The notes beneath the pieces were generated by a model. The model saw only the letters and a list, made by a program, of their open reading frames with translations. It searched no databases and was not told the DNA's origin. From assembly GCA_050251815.1 (NCBI GenBank), contig JBFWMB010000005.1, positions 34,278 to 98,277 on the forward strand: a DNA stretch of 64,000 nucleotides, in the 5' to 3' direction. Source of the DNA: GWE2-40-63 sp050251815. GTDB lineage: Bacteria > Bacteroidota > Bacteroidia > Bacteroidales > SZUA-534. The stretch's first letter is position 1, and every line of letters starts with the position of its first letter. Below, in pieces: positions 43,796 to 53,741 of this stretch. The translations under genes and the position numbers were made by a program.

Positions 43796-44592
43796 AGTAA
43801 AAAGTTTTTTACCAGTGTCAAAAAGGCTTCGGGTTCTTCAGCATGCACCCAGTGGCTTGCCAATGGAATGGTTTCAATCCGCACGTTTCGAAACCATTCT
43901 CTGATAAGCGTTTCATCCTTCTCGCGGATATAGTCTGATTGCCCACCCCGAATAAAAAGAGCAGCATAACGGAAATCTTCCAAACCAGCGGCTTCATCTT
44001 CAACACCTATTAAAACCTGGGGCAAACTCTGGTAAAGCACATCGAGGTTAATTTTCCAGCTAAAACTTTTATCTTTATTACGATGCAGGTTTTTTAACAA
44101 GAACTGCCTGATACGATTCGAATTAATCTGTTTAGCCAACAGAGCATCGGCTTCGTTCCTGCTTTTTAGTTTTTGTAAATCGACCGAAAACAGGGCTTTC
44201 ATAATAGTTTGGTGATCGGCTATCTGACTGTCGCCCGAATCGGATGAATAACTGCGCGGACTGATATCGACAATTACCAGGTTTTTTACCCGTTCGGGAT
44301 TTAATGCCGTAAACATCATGGCAACTTTTCCACCCATGGAATGCCCAATAATATTGGCCGAATAAATCTGTTGTTCGTTCATAAACTCAATCAAATCGTC
44401 GGTCATTACCTGGTAATTATGTTCCGGAAGGTGCGGTGAATCGCCATGGTTCCGCAAATCGGGCAAATAAACCGAGAAAAAATCCATCAATTCACGGGCA
44501 ACAGAAACCCAGTTATCGGATGAACCATACAAACCGTGTAAAATTATCAGGGGTTCTCCGGCACCATATTTCTTAAAACTTAGTTTGGCCAT
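43792..44592 (-). CDS. Alpha/beta hydrolase (YbfF-like esterase)
   Basis: A 266-residue cytosolic alpha/beta hydrolase. Oxyanion region ILHGLYGSSDNW, nucleophile elbow IIGHSMGGKVA (Ser in GHSMGG), an acid in the late part, and the catalytic His in ASHWVHAEEPEAF at the C-terminus complete the triad. The sequence style DLRNHGDSP matches the YbfF/ABHD11 esterase group. Substrate unknown. It stands alone on the minus strand between two plus-strand units. Confidence 0.9.
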   Translation of the reverse strand: MAKLSFKKYGAGEPLIILHGLYGSSDNWVSVARELMDFFSVYLPDLRNHGDSPHLPEHNYQVMTDDLIEFMNEQQIYSANIIGHSMGGKVAMMFTALNPERVKNLVIVDISPRSYSSDSGDSQIADHQTIMKALFSVDLQKLKSRNEADALLAKQINSNRIRQFLLKNLHRNKDKSFSWKINLDVLYQSLPQVLIGVEDEAAGLEDFRYAALFIRGGQSDYIREKDETLIREWFRNVRIETIPLASHWVHAEEPEAFLTLVKNFLL

Positions 44593-44700
44593 AGCTTATA
44601 AAACAAATTAATCGCAACAAATGTCATATTTATCAAACAAAAATATAATAATGTTCAAATTTCTCTATTTTTACAGAGCCTCAAAAAAAAGTAATGAAAA

Positions 44701-45366
44701 ATGATTGCGATTGATTTAATTTCGGATGTAGTACCTGCAATACACAAAAACGACACTGCCAGCGAGGCTTTGAACTGGATGGATGTGTTCCGGGTTTCGC
44801 ATTTGCCCATTGTAGTCGATGAGGAGTACCTGGGTTTGATTTCGGAAACCGACATTTTCGATATGAATAATCCCGACAAGCGGGTTATGGATCATGAACT
44901 TTCATTGCCCCGGCCTTTTATTACCGAAAATCAACATATATACGAAGCCGCAGTTTTGGTTGCCAAATACAAATTAACTGTTATTCCGGTTTTAACTACC
45001 GATGAAAAATACCTTGGCATAATTACCATTAACGATTTGGCACAAGAATTTTCACACTTAATGTCAGCAAATAATCCGGGTGGAATTATTGTTTTGGAAT
45101 TACGCACCAACGATTATTCGCTAAGCGAAATTGCACAAATTGTTGAAGGGAACGATGTTAAAATACTGAGTTTGTATGTTAAAACCACTCCAACTAACGA
45201 ATTTGTTGAGATAACCCTAAAATTAAATAAAAACGACATATCGGCTGTAATTCAAACATTTGAACGCTACAGCTACAAAATAAAAGCCACCTATGCCGAA
45301 AGCAAAGAAATTGATGTGATGCTAAAGGAGCGGCTCGATTCATTCCTAAAATATTTGAACACTTAG
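44701..45366 (+). CDS. CBS-domain protein, AcuB-like
   Basis: A 221-residue cytosolic protein: a pair of CBS domains (about 8-60 with SHLPIVVDEEYLGLISETDI, and 72-125 with TVIPVLTTDEKYLGIITIND) followed by an ACT-like tail (about 135-210, GGIIVLELRTNDYSLSEIAQI). CBS pairs bind adenine nucleotides and usually regulate an enzyme or transporter. The pairing with ACT resembles AcuB. The stop codon TAG shares its G with the GTG start of the next gene. In Bacteroidota this gene commonly precedes nadK. Confidence 0.85.
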   Translation: MIAIDLISDVVPAIHKNDTASEALNWMDVFRVSHLPIVVDEEYLGLISETDIFDMNNPDKRVMDHELSLPRPFITENQHIYEAAVLVAKYKLTVIPVLTTDEKYLGIITINDLAQEFSHLMSANNPGGIIVLELRTNDYSLSEIAQIVEGNDVKILSLYVKTTPTNEFVEITLKLNKNDISAVIQTFERYSYKIKATYAESKEIDVMLKERLDSFLKYLNT

Positions 45367-46787
45367 TGAGATTCTATTCTATATTACCGATACCATCGTT
45401 TCTAATTTTGTTACTTGTTGTATTGGTGGGTTCAGCTCAAAGCAAACCATTACCCGCCGATACCAATAGAATTATTATTGCAAAACTTGTAATTGCCGGA
45501 AACAAAACAACCAAAGAGTCGGTTATCCGGCGTGAGTTGCTTTTCAAATCGGGCGACACCATAGCTGTAGAAAATTTTAACTTTTTTATTGAAAAATCGA
45601 AAGAAAATTTACTAAATACCGCTCTCTTTAATTATGTGTATATAAATACCTTTCGCGAATCTCCCACACAGGTATCAGTTTATATTTTGCTTGAAGAACG
45701 CTGGTATTTATGGCCTTATGTGATTTTTGAACATGCCGACCGAAATTTTAGTGCCTTTTTAAATGAAAAAGACTGGTCGCGCATTAACTATGGCGTGATG
45801 CTGGTTAAGAACAACTTTAGAGGAAAGCGCCAAACAGTAAAAGTAAAATTTCGCCTGGGATACAAAGAGCAATATCAGATTTATTACGACAATCCTTACC
45901 TTTCAAAAAATCAAAAACATGGATTTACCACCGACATAACCTACTTCAGACAGAAGCAGGTTCAATACATTACCCTAAACGACAAACCTCAACAGTATAG
46001 CAATTTCTCCGACTACATGCTAACGCATCAGAGTTATAATTTTACTTATTATTTTAGAAACAAGCATTACACCGTACACAAACTAAGTACAAACTTAACT
46101 AAGGCTTCGATAGCTGATACCATTGTGTCGCTGAATCCCAATTTTTTTGGAAATAATAAAAACCAACTTCGCTATTTTTCTCTGGCCTACATGATGGATC
46201 ACGACAAAAGAGATTATAAATACTATCCTTTAACAGGATACAATGTAACTTTTTCGCTCGCCAGAAAAGGATTGAATCTTTTTAATACCGATCAGATAGC
46301 TATATGGGATCTCCAAACAGCTGCATATACCTATTTTAAAATTTACAATCGTTGGTATACGGGAACAGGAGGCAAATTAAAACTATCGACCCGCGAGAAA
46401 CAACCCTATTTTATCGAAGGGGCATTGGGTTACGATGAGTTCCTTCGTTCTTTTGAATACAACCTGATTGATGGTCAACATTACATGATTAACCGGGCAT
46501 TTTTAAAATACGAAGTAATACCTACTCGAGTAAAAGTAATTGAATCGTGGAACTGGGCAAAATTCAATAAAATTCATTACGCACTATACACCAATGTATT
46601 CTTCGACCATGGCTATGTTTACGATATTTCGCCCGACCCATCGAACAAACTCCCCAACCAATATTTGTACAGCTTTGGTTTGGGAATCGATTTGGTCACC
46701 TATTACGATCAGGTTTTTCGTTTTGAATATTCGGTAAATCCCAAAGGTCCCGATGGATTTTTTATTCACCTTGGAAAGGCCTTTTAG
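45366..46787 (+). CDS. Outer-membrane POTRA/beta-barrel protein (BamA/D15-like)
   Basis: A 473-residue protein from a GTG start that overlaps the preceding TAG by one base. Signal peptide (to about residue 25, LVVLVGSAQS), one POTRA-like domain (about 35-115, IIIAKLVIAGNKTTKESVIRREL in pieces), then about 350 residues of alternating beta strands ending in phenylalanine (FFIHLGKAF), as expected for a 16-strand Omp85-type barrel. It is shorter than BamA and has a single POTRA, so it is likely a separate Omp85 relative. Substrate or role unknown. Confidence 0.83.
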   Translation: MRFYSILPIPSFLILLLVVLVGSAQSKPLPADTNRIIIAKLVIAGNKTTKESVIRRELLFKSGDTIAVENFNFFIEKSKENLLNTALFNYVYINTFRESPTQVSVYILLEERWYLWPYVIFEHADRNFSAFLNEKDWSRINYGVMLVKNNFRGKRQTVKVKFRLGYKEQYQIYYDNPYLSKNQKHGFTTDITYFRQKQVQYITLNDKPQQYSNFSDYMLTHQSYNFTYYFRNKHYTVHKLSTNLTKASIADTIVSLNPNFFGNNKNQLRYFSLAYMMDHDKRDYKYYPLTGYNVTFSLARKGLNLFNTDQIAIWDLQTAAYTYFKIYNRWYTGTGGKLKLSTREKQPYFIEGALGYDEFLRSFEYNLIDGQHYMINRAFLKYEVIPTRVKVIESWNWAKFNKIHYALYTNVFFDHGYVYDISPDPSNKLPNQYLYSFGLGIDLVTYYDQVFRFEYSVNPKGPDGFFIHLGKAF

Positions 46788-46845
46788 GGCGATAAAAAAT
46801 GTTATCTTCGCAACATAATTTAATTAATCATAAAATACCACAATT

Positions 46846-47727
46846 GTGAAAATAGGATTGTTTGGCATCCAGGCAACTGAAAATTGCAAATATGTTTTAA
46901 ATCAATTGGTTAAAATATTAATTGAAAAAAAAGCACAGCTTTGGATACATCCTTTTTTTTTCGAACTATTTTCAGCAATTCAAAAACAATTCAAAGTCCC
47001 TGTTGACGCCATTATACAATCTGAAAAAATTCCTGCCGATTTAAACTACCTAATCACCATTGGTGGCGATGGTACTTTTTTAGAAGCCGTATCGGCAATC
47101 AATTTACAAAAAATTCCCTTATTGGGTGTAAATACGGGCAGACTGGGATTTCTGGCCGATGTTTCACCCGGTGAAATTCCTGAAGCTATTGAAGCTTTAT
47201 ACAAAAATGAATTCAGAATCGAAGAACGAAGTGTACTTAAAGCTAAACTTTTCCCGGAACAAAATATTACTTTTCCCTTTGCATTAAACGATTTAACCGT
47301 TCATAAACGCGACACGTCGAGCATGATAGCTATTCAGGCTTATATTGACGATGTGTTTCTAACCCAATACTGGGCCGATGGATTAATCATTGCAACTCCC
47401 ACGGGTTCAACGGCTTATTCTATGAGTGCCGGAGGACCAATTGTTACACCAGAGTCGAATAATTTTATTATTACCCCCATTGCATCGCACAACCTAACCG
47501 TGCGACCACTGGTTATTCCGAACCATCACGAAATCTTACTAAAAATTGAAAGCCGCGACAGCAAATTTTTACTTTCGCTCGATTCCCGCTCCTACGTGAT
47601 GGAAGAAAAACTTGAAGTTCGGGTAAAAAAAGCAGAAACCAACGTGAGCCTGGTTAAATTAAACAATCAGCATTTTTACAAAACCATCCGGAATAAATTA
47701 ATGTGGGGTATTGACAAAAGAAATTAA
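46846..47727 (+). CDS. nadK: NAD kinase
   Basis: A 293-residue enzyme making NADP+ from NAD+. The ATP/NAD-binding GGDGTFLEAV motif (about 75-84), VNTGRLGFLADV, the NDLTVHKRD segment and the ADGLIIATPTGSTAYSMSAGGP block are all intact. The start codon is GTG. It follows the Omp85-like gene by 58 bp and precedes the DUF6089 genes. Confidence 0.96.
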   Translation: MKIGLFGIQATENCKYVLNQLVKILIEKKAQLWIHPFFFELFSAIQKQFKVPVDAIIQSEKIPADLNYLITIGGDGTFLEAVSAINLQKIPLLGVNTGRLGFLADVSPGEIPEAIEALYKNEFRIEERSVLKAKLFPEQNITFPFALNDLTVHKRDTSSMIAIQAYIDDVFLTQYWADGLIIATPTGSTAYSMSAGGPIVTPESNNFIITPIASHNLTVRPLVIPNHHEILLKIESRDSKFLLSLDSRSYVMEEKLEVRVKKAETNVSLVKLNNQHFYKTIRNKLMWGIDKRN

Positions 47728-47866
47728 ACGGTTAATCCTATGATATATGGTCAAATCTCAAAATTTAAAGTGGTTACAAGCGCAATCTAAAATTTATTAT
47801 TATTTTTGACCGGACACAATAATTTTTCATTTTTATAAGCTGATTTTCCAGGAAAAAAGAAAATAT

Positions 47867-48805
47867 ATGAAAAAATTAACCCTGCTATTTTTAACAGGAA
47901 TAATCTTATTACCATTTTTAAGTCACAGTCAATCGAACCGATGGAAACGTACACGCTATGAATTGGTTGGTGGTTTAGGCATTACCACATTCATGGGTGA
48001 TCTTGGTGGTGGCGGTGAGGCTTCGCACTTTATAAGTGATTACGACTTTACAGCCCAAAGGCCTTTAATAAGCGCCGGGTTCCGTTATAAAATTCTAGAA
48101 CCACTAGCAGTAAAAGCTACCGTATCGTACGGTTGGGTTAGCGGGAGCGATGATAAATCGAAAGACAAGTATCGTTTAGACCGAAACCTGTCGTTTCGCT
48201 CTCCAATAGTTGAATTTGCCACACAATTTGAATACTCAGTAATAAAAGAACCGGCAAGTCACCGCTATTCGTTGCGCCGCGGACGAAAATTTTCGCTTCG
48301 TTACCTTACCATTAACACTTATCTTTTTACCGGAGTTTCGGGTTTTTGGTTTAATCCCAAAGGATTAGACGACGGCCCAGGAGGAACAAATAAATGGGTG
48401 GCATTACAGCCTCTGGGAACGGAAGGGCAAGGACTGGTTGAAGGTCGCGAAAAGTACAGCCGCTTTCAATTTGCCATTCCTTTCGGGATTGGGTTTAAAT
48501 ACAGCCTGAGCCGGAGTATTAGTATTGGTGCAGAATTTGGAGCCCGCTATACTTTTACCGACTATATCGACGATGTAAGTACAACTTATGTTGACCCTAC
48601 CTGGCTCCGCACACAAAATGAATTAGCCTATCGGATGGCCGATAAAAGCATACAAACAAACGACGATTCCGATCCCTTGCCTTTTGTAACTTATGGAGCT
48701 GCCGATCAAAGAGGTGAAGCTAAATACAATGATTTCTATATGTTTTCGTTAGTAACTATAAGTTATAAATTACGCACCGGACGAAATGGCTTGCCAAAAT
48801 TTTAA
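47867..48805 (+). CDS. DUF6089-type outer-membrane beta-barrel protein, copy 1
   Basis: A 312-residue protein with signal peptide (residues 1-22, ending LSHSQ) and a predicted small beta barrel: RYELVGGLGITTFMGDLGG at the start, many alternating strands, and an aromatic-rich end region. The first conserved block (YELVGGLG) and the FTGVSGFWFNPKG turn match the DUF6089 porin-like family of Bacteroidota that usually precedes uppS-bamA. A structural or assembly role in the outer membrane is likely; function is not established. It is the longest of three homologous genes in a row. Confidence 0.82.
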   Translation: MKKLTLLFLTGIILLPFLSHSQSNRWKRTRYELVGGLGITTFMGDLGGGGEASHFISDYDFTAQRPLISAGFRYKILEPLAVKATVSYGWVSGSDDKSKDKYRLDRNLSFRSPIVEFATQFEYSVIKEPASHRYSLRRGRKFSLRYLTINTYLFTGVSGFWFNPKGLDDGPGGTNKWVALQPLGTEGQGLVEGREKYSRFQFAIPFGIGFKYSLSRSISIGAEFGARYTFTDYIDDVSTTYVDPTWLRTQNELAYRMADKSIQTNDDSDPLPFVTYGAADQRGEAKYNDFYMFSLVTISYKLRTGRNGLPKF

Positions 48806-48848
48806 TACAATCGGTTTGTAATTTGCAAATTTTCGTATTTTTACCATC

Positions 48849-49607
48849 ATGAAAATAAAAAAGCTGTACATACTTCTTTTTATTACAGGAATTTACACAT
48901 CCTCATACGCTCAGTCGTGGGGAGTTCATAAATACGAGCTGTACTATGGTTTAGGCGGTACCAACCTGATGTCGGATGTGGGCTCACCAAGTGATCCTTC
49001 AAAATTAGCCTGGGTTAGAATTTTTAATACCGTTGGAGCCTATGGAAATGCCGGTTTGCGCTACAACATAAAACCCAAACAATATGTAAGTGCCAACCTA
49101 GCCCTGGGCCAACTTTATGCTGAAGATCCAGTTGACGATCCTGATTTCTATACTTTGGGAAGAAAAGCAAATACTTTTTTTACTGAAATTACCTTAAGGT
49201 ATGAGTACCAGATTATTAAAGAAAGAAAGAAACGGACAGTATATAAGGTTCTGGGAGAAAACCGATTAAAAAACATTAACATTCCTACGTATCTTTTTAT
49301 TGGAGCAGGTGGCATATTAAGTGTGGGACAATATTCGCAAATTGATGGGGTAAACGTTCCTTCTGAAAACTTCATGAATTTTGCACCGGTTATTCCCTAT
49401 GGTATTGGTTTTAAAACCCGACTTTCAAACCTTAGCTATTTAAACGTTGAAGTTGGTTTACGATTTCCGCTTTCAGACAAACTGGATAATTTAGCACAAG
49501 GTGCGCATGGTATTTTAAGCTCTGACCAATACCAGTTTGTTACGGTTAACTACATTAAAAAATTAAAAGCGAATAAAAAAGGTTTGCCCCGCTTAAAACG
49601 AAGGTAG
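48849..49607 (+). CDS. DUF6089-type outer-membrane beta-barrel protein, copy 2
   Basis: A 252-residue homologue of the preceding gene: signal peptide (to GIYTSSYAQ), then KYELYYGLGGTNLMSDVGSP in the same place as the first block of copy 1, RYEYQIIKERKKR and LFIGAGGILSVGQY in the middle, and a strand-rich C-terminal half ending KKGLPRLKRR (copy 1 ends NGLPKF). The shared end motif shows a common origin. Gap to copy 1 is 43 bp. Confidence 0.8.
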   Translation: MKIKKLYILLFITGIYTSSYAQSWGVHKYELYYGLGGTNLMSDVGSPSDPSKLAWVRIFNTVGAYGNAGLRYNIKPKQYVSANLALGQLYAEDPVDDPDFYTLGRKANTFFTEITLRYEYQIIKERKKRTVYKVLGENRLKNINIPTYLFIGAGGILSVGQYSQIDGVNVPSENFMNFAPVIPYGIGFKTRLSNLSYLNVEVGLRFPLSDKLDNLAQGAHGILSSDQYQFVTVNYIKKLKANKKGLPRLKRR

Positions 49608-49635
49608 CTTACCAACGCCCAAAAAAACCCTTTTT

Positions 49636-50319
49636 ATGACCATCAAGTATTATTACTTTATAATTTTTATTGCGTTTGTTTCGTATGCCGTTCCGGCGTT
49701 TCCTCAATTTCAAAAAAGCGCTGAAGTTGGTGTTACTGTAGGTGGCTCTTATTATCTGGGCGATCTGAATAAAATACCGGGTGTAAGCAGCAAGTTGGCT
49801 TTTGGCGCATTTTACAAACACAACATCAATAAACGCTTTTCATTAAAAGGGCAAATGCAATATGGGACCTTGGCCTCTGAAGCCAAACCTGATGATGTTT
49901 TTACTCAACTGAATCCGGGAACAGTAACTTCGTTTAATAATACTTTTTACGATTTAAATGCAAGCCTGGAATACAATTTCAATCATTTTATTGCAGCAAA
50001 CAATAAGTACAACTATACCCCATATATTTTTGCCGGATTGGGTTTTATGTATTATCCCAAAGGCGCAACCCCCTTCCTTCCAGCCCTACCATTTGGGCTT
50101 GGCGTTAAATTTAATCTATTTAAAAACTTTATTGCCGGAGCTAACTTTACTATGAACAAAACATTCACCGACAACCTTGACTACATCTATACTCCACCCA
50201 GCGAAACCAATATATTTAAGCAGTACGGATATAACGGAAACAGCGATTGGTATTCGGTTTGTGGAATTTATTTGTCATATAAAATAAATTATCGGGTAAA
50301 ATGTCCCGCATTTGACTAA
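49636..50319 (+). CDS. DUF6089-type outer-membrane beta-barrel protein, copy 3
   Basis: A 227-residue member: signal peptide (about 1-22, ending AVPAFPQ), then AEVGVTVGGSYYLGDLNK, a strand-rich barrel region with YIFAGLGFMYYPKGA and LPFGLGVKFNLFKNF, and an end YLSYKINYRVKCPAFD. It is closest to the form usually found right before uppS. It lies 22 bp before uppS. Confidence 0.85.
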   Translation: MTIKYYYFIIFIAFVSYAVPAFPQFQKSAEVGVTVGGSYYLGDLNKIPGVSSKLAFGAFYKHNINKRFSLKGQMQYGTLASEAKPDDVFTQLNPGTVTSFNNTFYDLNASLEYNFNHFIAANNKYNYTPYIFAGLGFMYYPKGATPFLPALPFGLGVKFNLFKNFIAGANFTMNKTFTDNLDYIYTPPSETNIFKQYGYNGNSDWYSVCGIYLSYKINYRVKCPAFD

Positions 50320-50341
50320 ATTTGTGGCAAATTTTTCATAA

Positions 50342-51088
50342 ATGTCGTTAAAAGAGCAATTAATAAAAGATAAACTCCCCACGCATGTGGCCATCATAAT
50401 GGATGGCAACGGAAGGTGGGCAAAACAAAAAGGAAACCTTCGAATTTTTGGGCACAAAAGTGGTGTAAATGGTGTGCGAGAAAGCTCAGAGGCCTGCGCC
50501 GAATTAGGCATAAAATATTTAACGCTCTTTGCTTTTTCAACCGAAAACTGGAATCGCCCCAAAATAGAGGTTAATGCCTTAATGGAATTACTAATTACCA
50601 CCATTAATTCCGAAATTAACACACTTTTAAAAAATAATATCCGTTTAAATGCTATTGGCAGACTCGAAGATTTACCGGCTAAAGCCAATCTTAAATTAGC
50701 TGAAGCCATCGACAAAACAAAGCAGAACAACGGATTAACCCTGACCTTAGCATTAAGTTACAGCTCAAAAGTTGAAATAATTGAAGCAATAAAGGCAATC
50801 GGGGAACAAATAAAAGAAAACAAAATTCAGGTAGCTGATATTAACGAAACACTTTTGGTAAATCATTTAACAACACGCGGAATACCAGACCCTGACTTAT
50901 TGATACGAACCAGCGGAGAACAGCGTATCAGTAATTTTCTTTTGTGGCAGTTGGCCTATTCAGAACTTTATTTTACCAATGTACTTTGGCCCGATTTTAA
51001 CAAAGAAGAACTTTACAAAGCATTGCTCGACTACCAAAACCGGGAACGACGGTTTGGTTTAACCAGCGAACAACTTGAGAATAACTAA
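50342..51088 (+). CDS. uppS: Isoprenyl transferase (undecaprenyl diphosphate synthase)
   Basis: A 248-residue cis-prenyltransferase making the C55 lipid carrier for peptidoglycan, O-antigen and capsule. Conserved blocks are HVAIIMDGNGRWAKQKG (catalytic Asp), GHKSGVNGVRE, TLFAFSTENWNRP, and near the C-terminus DLLIRTSGEQRISNFLLWQ followed by YSELYFTNVLWPDF. Length and order are standard. It is followed by bamA, a fixed order in Bacteroidota. Confidence 0.97.
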   Translation: MSLKEQLIKDKLPTHVAIIMDGNGRWAKQKGNLRIFGHKSGVNGVRESSEACAELGIKYLTLFAFSTENWNRPKIEVNALMELLITTINSEINTLLKNNIRLNAIGRLEDLPAKANLKLAEAIDKTKQNNGLTLTLALSYSSKVEIIEAIKAIGEQIKENKIQVADINETLLVNHLTTRGIPDPDLLIRTSGEQRISNFLLWQLAYSELYFTNVLWPDFNKEELYKALLDYQNRERRFGLTSEQLENN

Positions 51089-51126
51089 TTAATTATATAA
51101 ACCTATAGCAGTACAAACCTTACGGA

Positions 51127-53721
51127 ATGAGAAGAACGCTTTTAACTTTAGTTTTAACCACCTTTACCAGCCTCCTATTACTTTCACAAGAAAACATAGA
51201 ATCCCGAATTACAAAAATTGACTACGCAAAACCTAAAACGTATGAGATTGGCGGCATAACCATATCCGGAATAAAGTACCTCGACCAAAATGTTCTTGTA
51301 CATCTTTCAGGTTTGAAAGTTGGCGAAACCATTGAGGTTCCGGGCGACGAAATTACCAAAGCCATTAATAAGTTATGGAAACATGGCCTTTTTGGCGATG
51401 TGGAAATCAGTGTTACAAAAATTGAAGGGAACCTTATTTATCTCGACATTTACCTGAAAGAGCGTCCCCGCTTATCGAAATTTACTTTTAACGGCGTTTC
51501 AAAAGCCGAAACCGACGATTTACGCGACGAACTGAAAATGGTACGTGGAAGTCAGGTTACCGACGATTTACTTAACGTAGCCAAGTCGCGCATCAAAAAA
51601 TTCTACATCGATAAAGGTTTTTACAATACCGAAGTATCCATACTTCAGGAAGAAGATTCCTTAATGCCCAACTCCGTTAATTTAACCATTAATGTGGAAA
51701 AGAATGACCGAATAAAAATTAATGAGATTTATTTCGAAGGTAATGAAGTGTTTTCCGATTCGAAACTCCGGCGTGCCATGAAAGATACCAAGCGAAAAAC
51801 CTGGTACAACATTTTTAAATCGTCGAAATACATTGAAAGCACTTACGAGGAAGACAAGGCAAAAATTATTGCCAAATACAACGAAAAAGGATATCGCGAT
51901 GCATCGGTTGAGATAGACTCGGTTTACAAACATGACGAAAAAACCTTAAACCTCTATTTAAAAATTAACGAAGGCAATCAGTATTTTGTCCGAAATATTA
52001 GCTGGGTTGGAAATTCAAAATATCCCAACGAACTGCTCGATTACGAATTAAAAATTCAAAAAGGTGATGTGTTTGACCAAAGCGTACTCGATAAACGTTT
52101 ATTTGGTGACGAAGATGCTGTTTCGTCGCTTTACCTCGATCGTGGATATTTATTTTTCTCGGCAGTCCCGGTAGAAGTTCAGGTTGAGCAAGATTCCATC
52201 GATTTAGAGATACGCATTTACGAAGGAAAACAGGCAACTATTAATAAAATTATAATCAGCGGAAACTCGCGAACCAACGAACATGTAATTCGTCGTGAGA
52301 TTCGAACCAAACCCGGTGAATTATTCAGTCGTGCCGATATTATCCGTACCAATCGTGAATTAGCCAACCTGGGTTACTTCGATCCCGAAAAACTCGACGT
52401 AAAGCCCGTTCCAAATCCTGCCGACGGAACCGTTGATATTGAATACGTTGTTGAAGAACGCGCATCGGACCAGATAGAACTTTCAGGAGGCTGGGGTGGC
52501 GGAATGGTTATTGGTACCATTGGATTAACATTCAACAACTTCAGCATCAAAAATATTTTTGATTTGGATTCGTACAGTCCACTTCCCACAGGGGATGGTC
52601 AAAAACTATCGATACGCGGACAAACCAATGGAAAATTTTATCAGTCGTACAGTTTATCGTTTGTTGAACCCTGGTTGGGTGGTAAAAAGCCCAATTCCTT
52701 GTCTATATCGGCTTATCACTCGGTACGTACTTTAGGAAATATGTGGACCGGAGCTACTGACCAAAACATGAAAGTGTCAGGTATGTCAATAGGTTTGGGG
52801 CGCCGTCTAAATTGGCCCGACAATTACTTTACCCTATACAACGAATTGAGCTATCAGCGTTACAAACTGAACGACTTTGATTACTATTTTGAATTTAAAG
52901 ACGGAACCTCACACAACTTTAACTTTACCACAGCTTTTGGCCGAAACTCGGTCGACCAGCCCTTGTATCCACGTAGTGGTTCAAACATTTCGCTAACCCT
53001 TCAGATTACTCCTCCTTACTCGTGGTTTAAACCCGATAATTTCTGGGAGCTGAGCGAAATTGAATTAAAAGCCATTGAAAATTCATCGTACGATGATCCA
53101 AACCGGAACCTTTCGAAGCAAGATGTAGTTGAGGAAAAAATCAAAGATCAAACAAATGCCAAACGCTATAAATTTATTGAATACCATAAATGGAAGTTTA
53201 AATCGGAATGGTACACGCAAATTGTAAACAAACTGGTATTACGTACCAATATTGAATTCGGATATCTGGGAACCTACAATAAAAGTTTGGGATACTCACC
53301 TTTTGAAACCTTCCAATTGGGTGGCGACGGTATGTCGGGTTTCAACTATTACTATGGAACCGATGTAATTCCTTTGCGTGGTTACGATAACGGTAGCAAT
53401 AATAGGGGTTCGCTTACCGCTAGTCCACAAGCCAATGTTTACGACAAGTTCACATTGGAACTCAGGTATCCCTTAACTTTAAATCCATCGGCAACCATAT
53501 ATGCCCTGGCTTTCTTTGAAGCTGGTAATTCATGGCACGAAATTGAAGAAATGAATCCCTTCTCGGTTTATCGTTCCGCTGGGGTGGGATTAAGATTCTG
53601 GCTGCCCATGTTCGGTATGTTGGGTATTGATTATGGTTATGGTTTCGATCCGGTTTACGATATAAATGGAACCGAACACCACAAAGGCCAGTTTGCCTTT
53701 ACCATTGGACAACAGTTTTAA
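51127..53721 (+). CDS. bamA: Outer membrane protein assembly factor BamA
   Basis: An 864-residue Omp85 protein: signal peptide (to about residue 20, LLLLSQ), five POTRA domains (about 38-430, for example ITISGIKYLDQNVLVHLSGL, FEGNEVFSDSKLRRAMKD and ISGNSRTNEHVIRREIRTKPG in pieces), then a 16-strand barrel. The barrel has GGWGGGMVIGTIGLTFNNFS near its start and ends with FAFTIGQQF, the usual C-terminal signal. It inserts barrel proteins into the outer membrane. An insert between strands around residues 640-680 (EIELKAIENSSYDDPNRNLS) is typical of the phylum. Followed by its chaperone genes. Confidence 0.96.
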   Translation: MRRTLLTLVLTTFTSLLLLSQENIESRITKIDYAKPKTYEIGGITISGIKYLDQNVLVHLSGLKVGETIEVPGDEITKAINKLWKHGLFGDVEISVTKIEGNLIYLDIYLKERPRLSKFTFNGVSKAETDDLRDELKMVRGSQVTDDLLNVAKSRIKKFYIDKGFYNTEVSILQEEDSLMPNSVNLTINVEKNDRIKINEIYFEGNEVFSDSKLRRAMKDTKRKTWYNIFKSSKYIESTYEEDKAKIIAKYNEKGYRDASVEIDSVYKHDEKTLNLYLKINEGNQYFVRNISWVGNSKYPNELLDYELKIQKGDVFDQSVLDKRLFGDEDAVSSLYLDRGYLFFSAVPVEVQVEQDSIDLEIRIYEGKQATINKIIISGNSRTNEHVIRREIRTKPGELFSRADIIRTNRELANLGYFDPEKLDVKPVPNPADGTVDIEYVVEERASDQIELSGGWGGGMVIGTIGLTFNNFSIKNIFDLDSYSPLPTGDGQKLSIRGQTNGKFYQSYSLSFVEPWLGGKKPNSLSISAYHSVRTLGNMWTGATDQNMKVSGMSIGLGRRLNWPDNYFTLYNELSYQRYKLNDFDYYFEFKDGTSHNFNFTTAFGRNSVDQPLYPRSGSNISLTLQITPPYSWFKPDNFWELSEIELKAIENSSYDDPNRNLSKQDVVEEKIKDQTNAKRYKFIEYHKWKFKSEWYTQIVNKLVLRTNIEFGYLGTYNKSLGYSPFETFQLGGDGMSGFNYYYGTDVIPLRGYDNGSNNRGSLTASPQANVYDKFTLELRYPLTLNPSATIYALAFFEAGNSWHEIEEMNPFSVYRSAGVGLRFWLPMFGMLGIDYGYGFDPVYDINGTEHHKGQFAFTIGQQF

Positions 53722-53741
53722 ACCACTAAAAATAAAGCATT

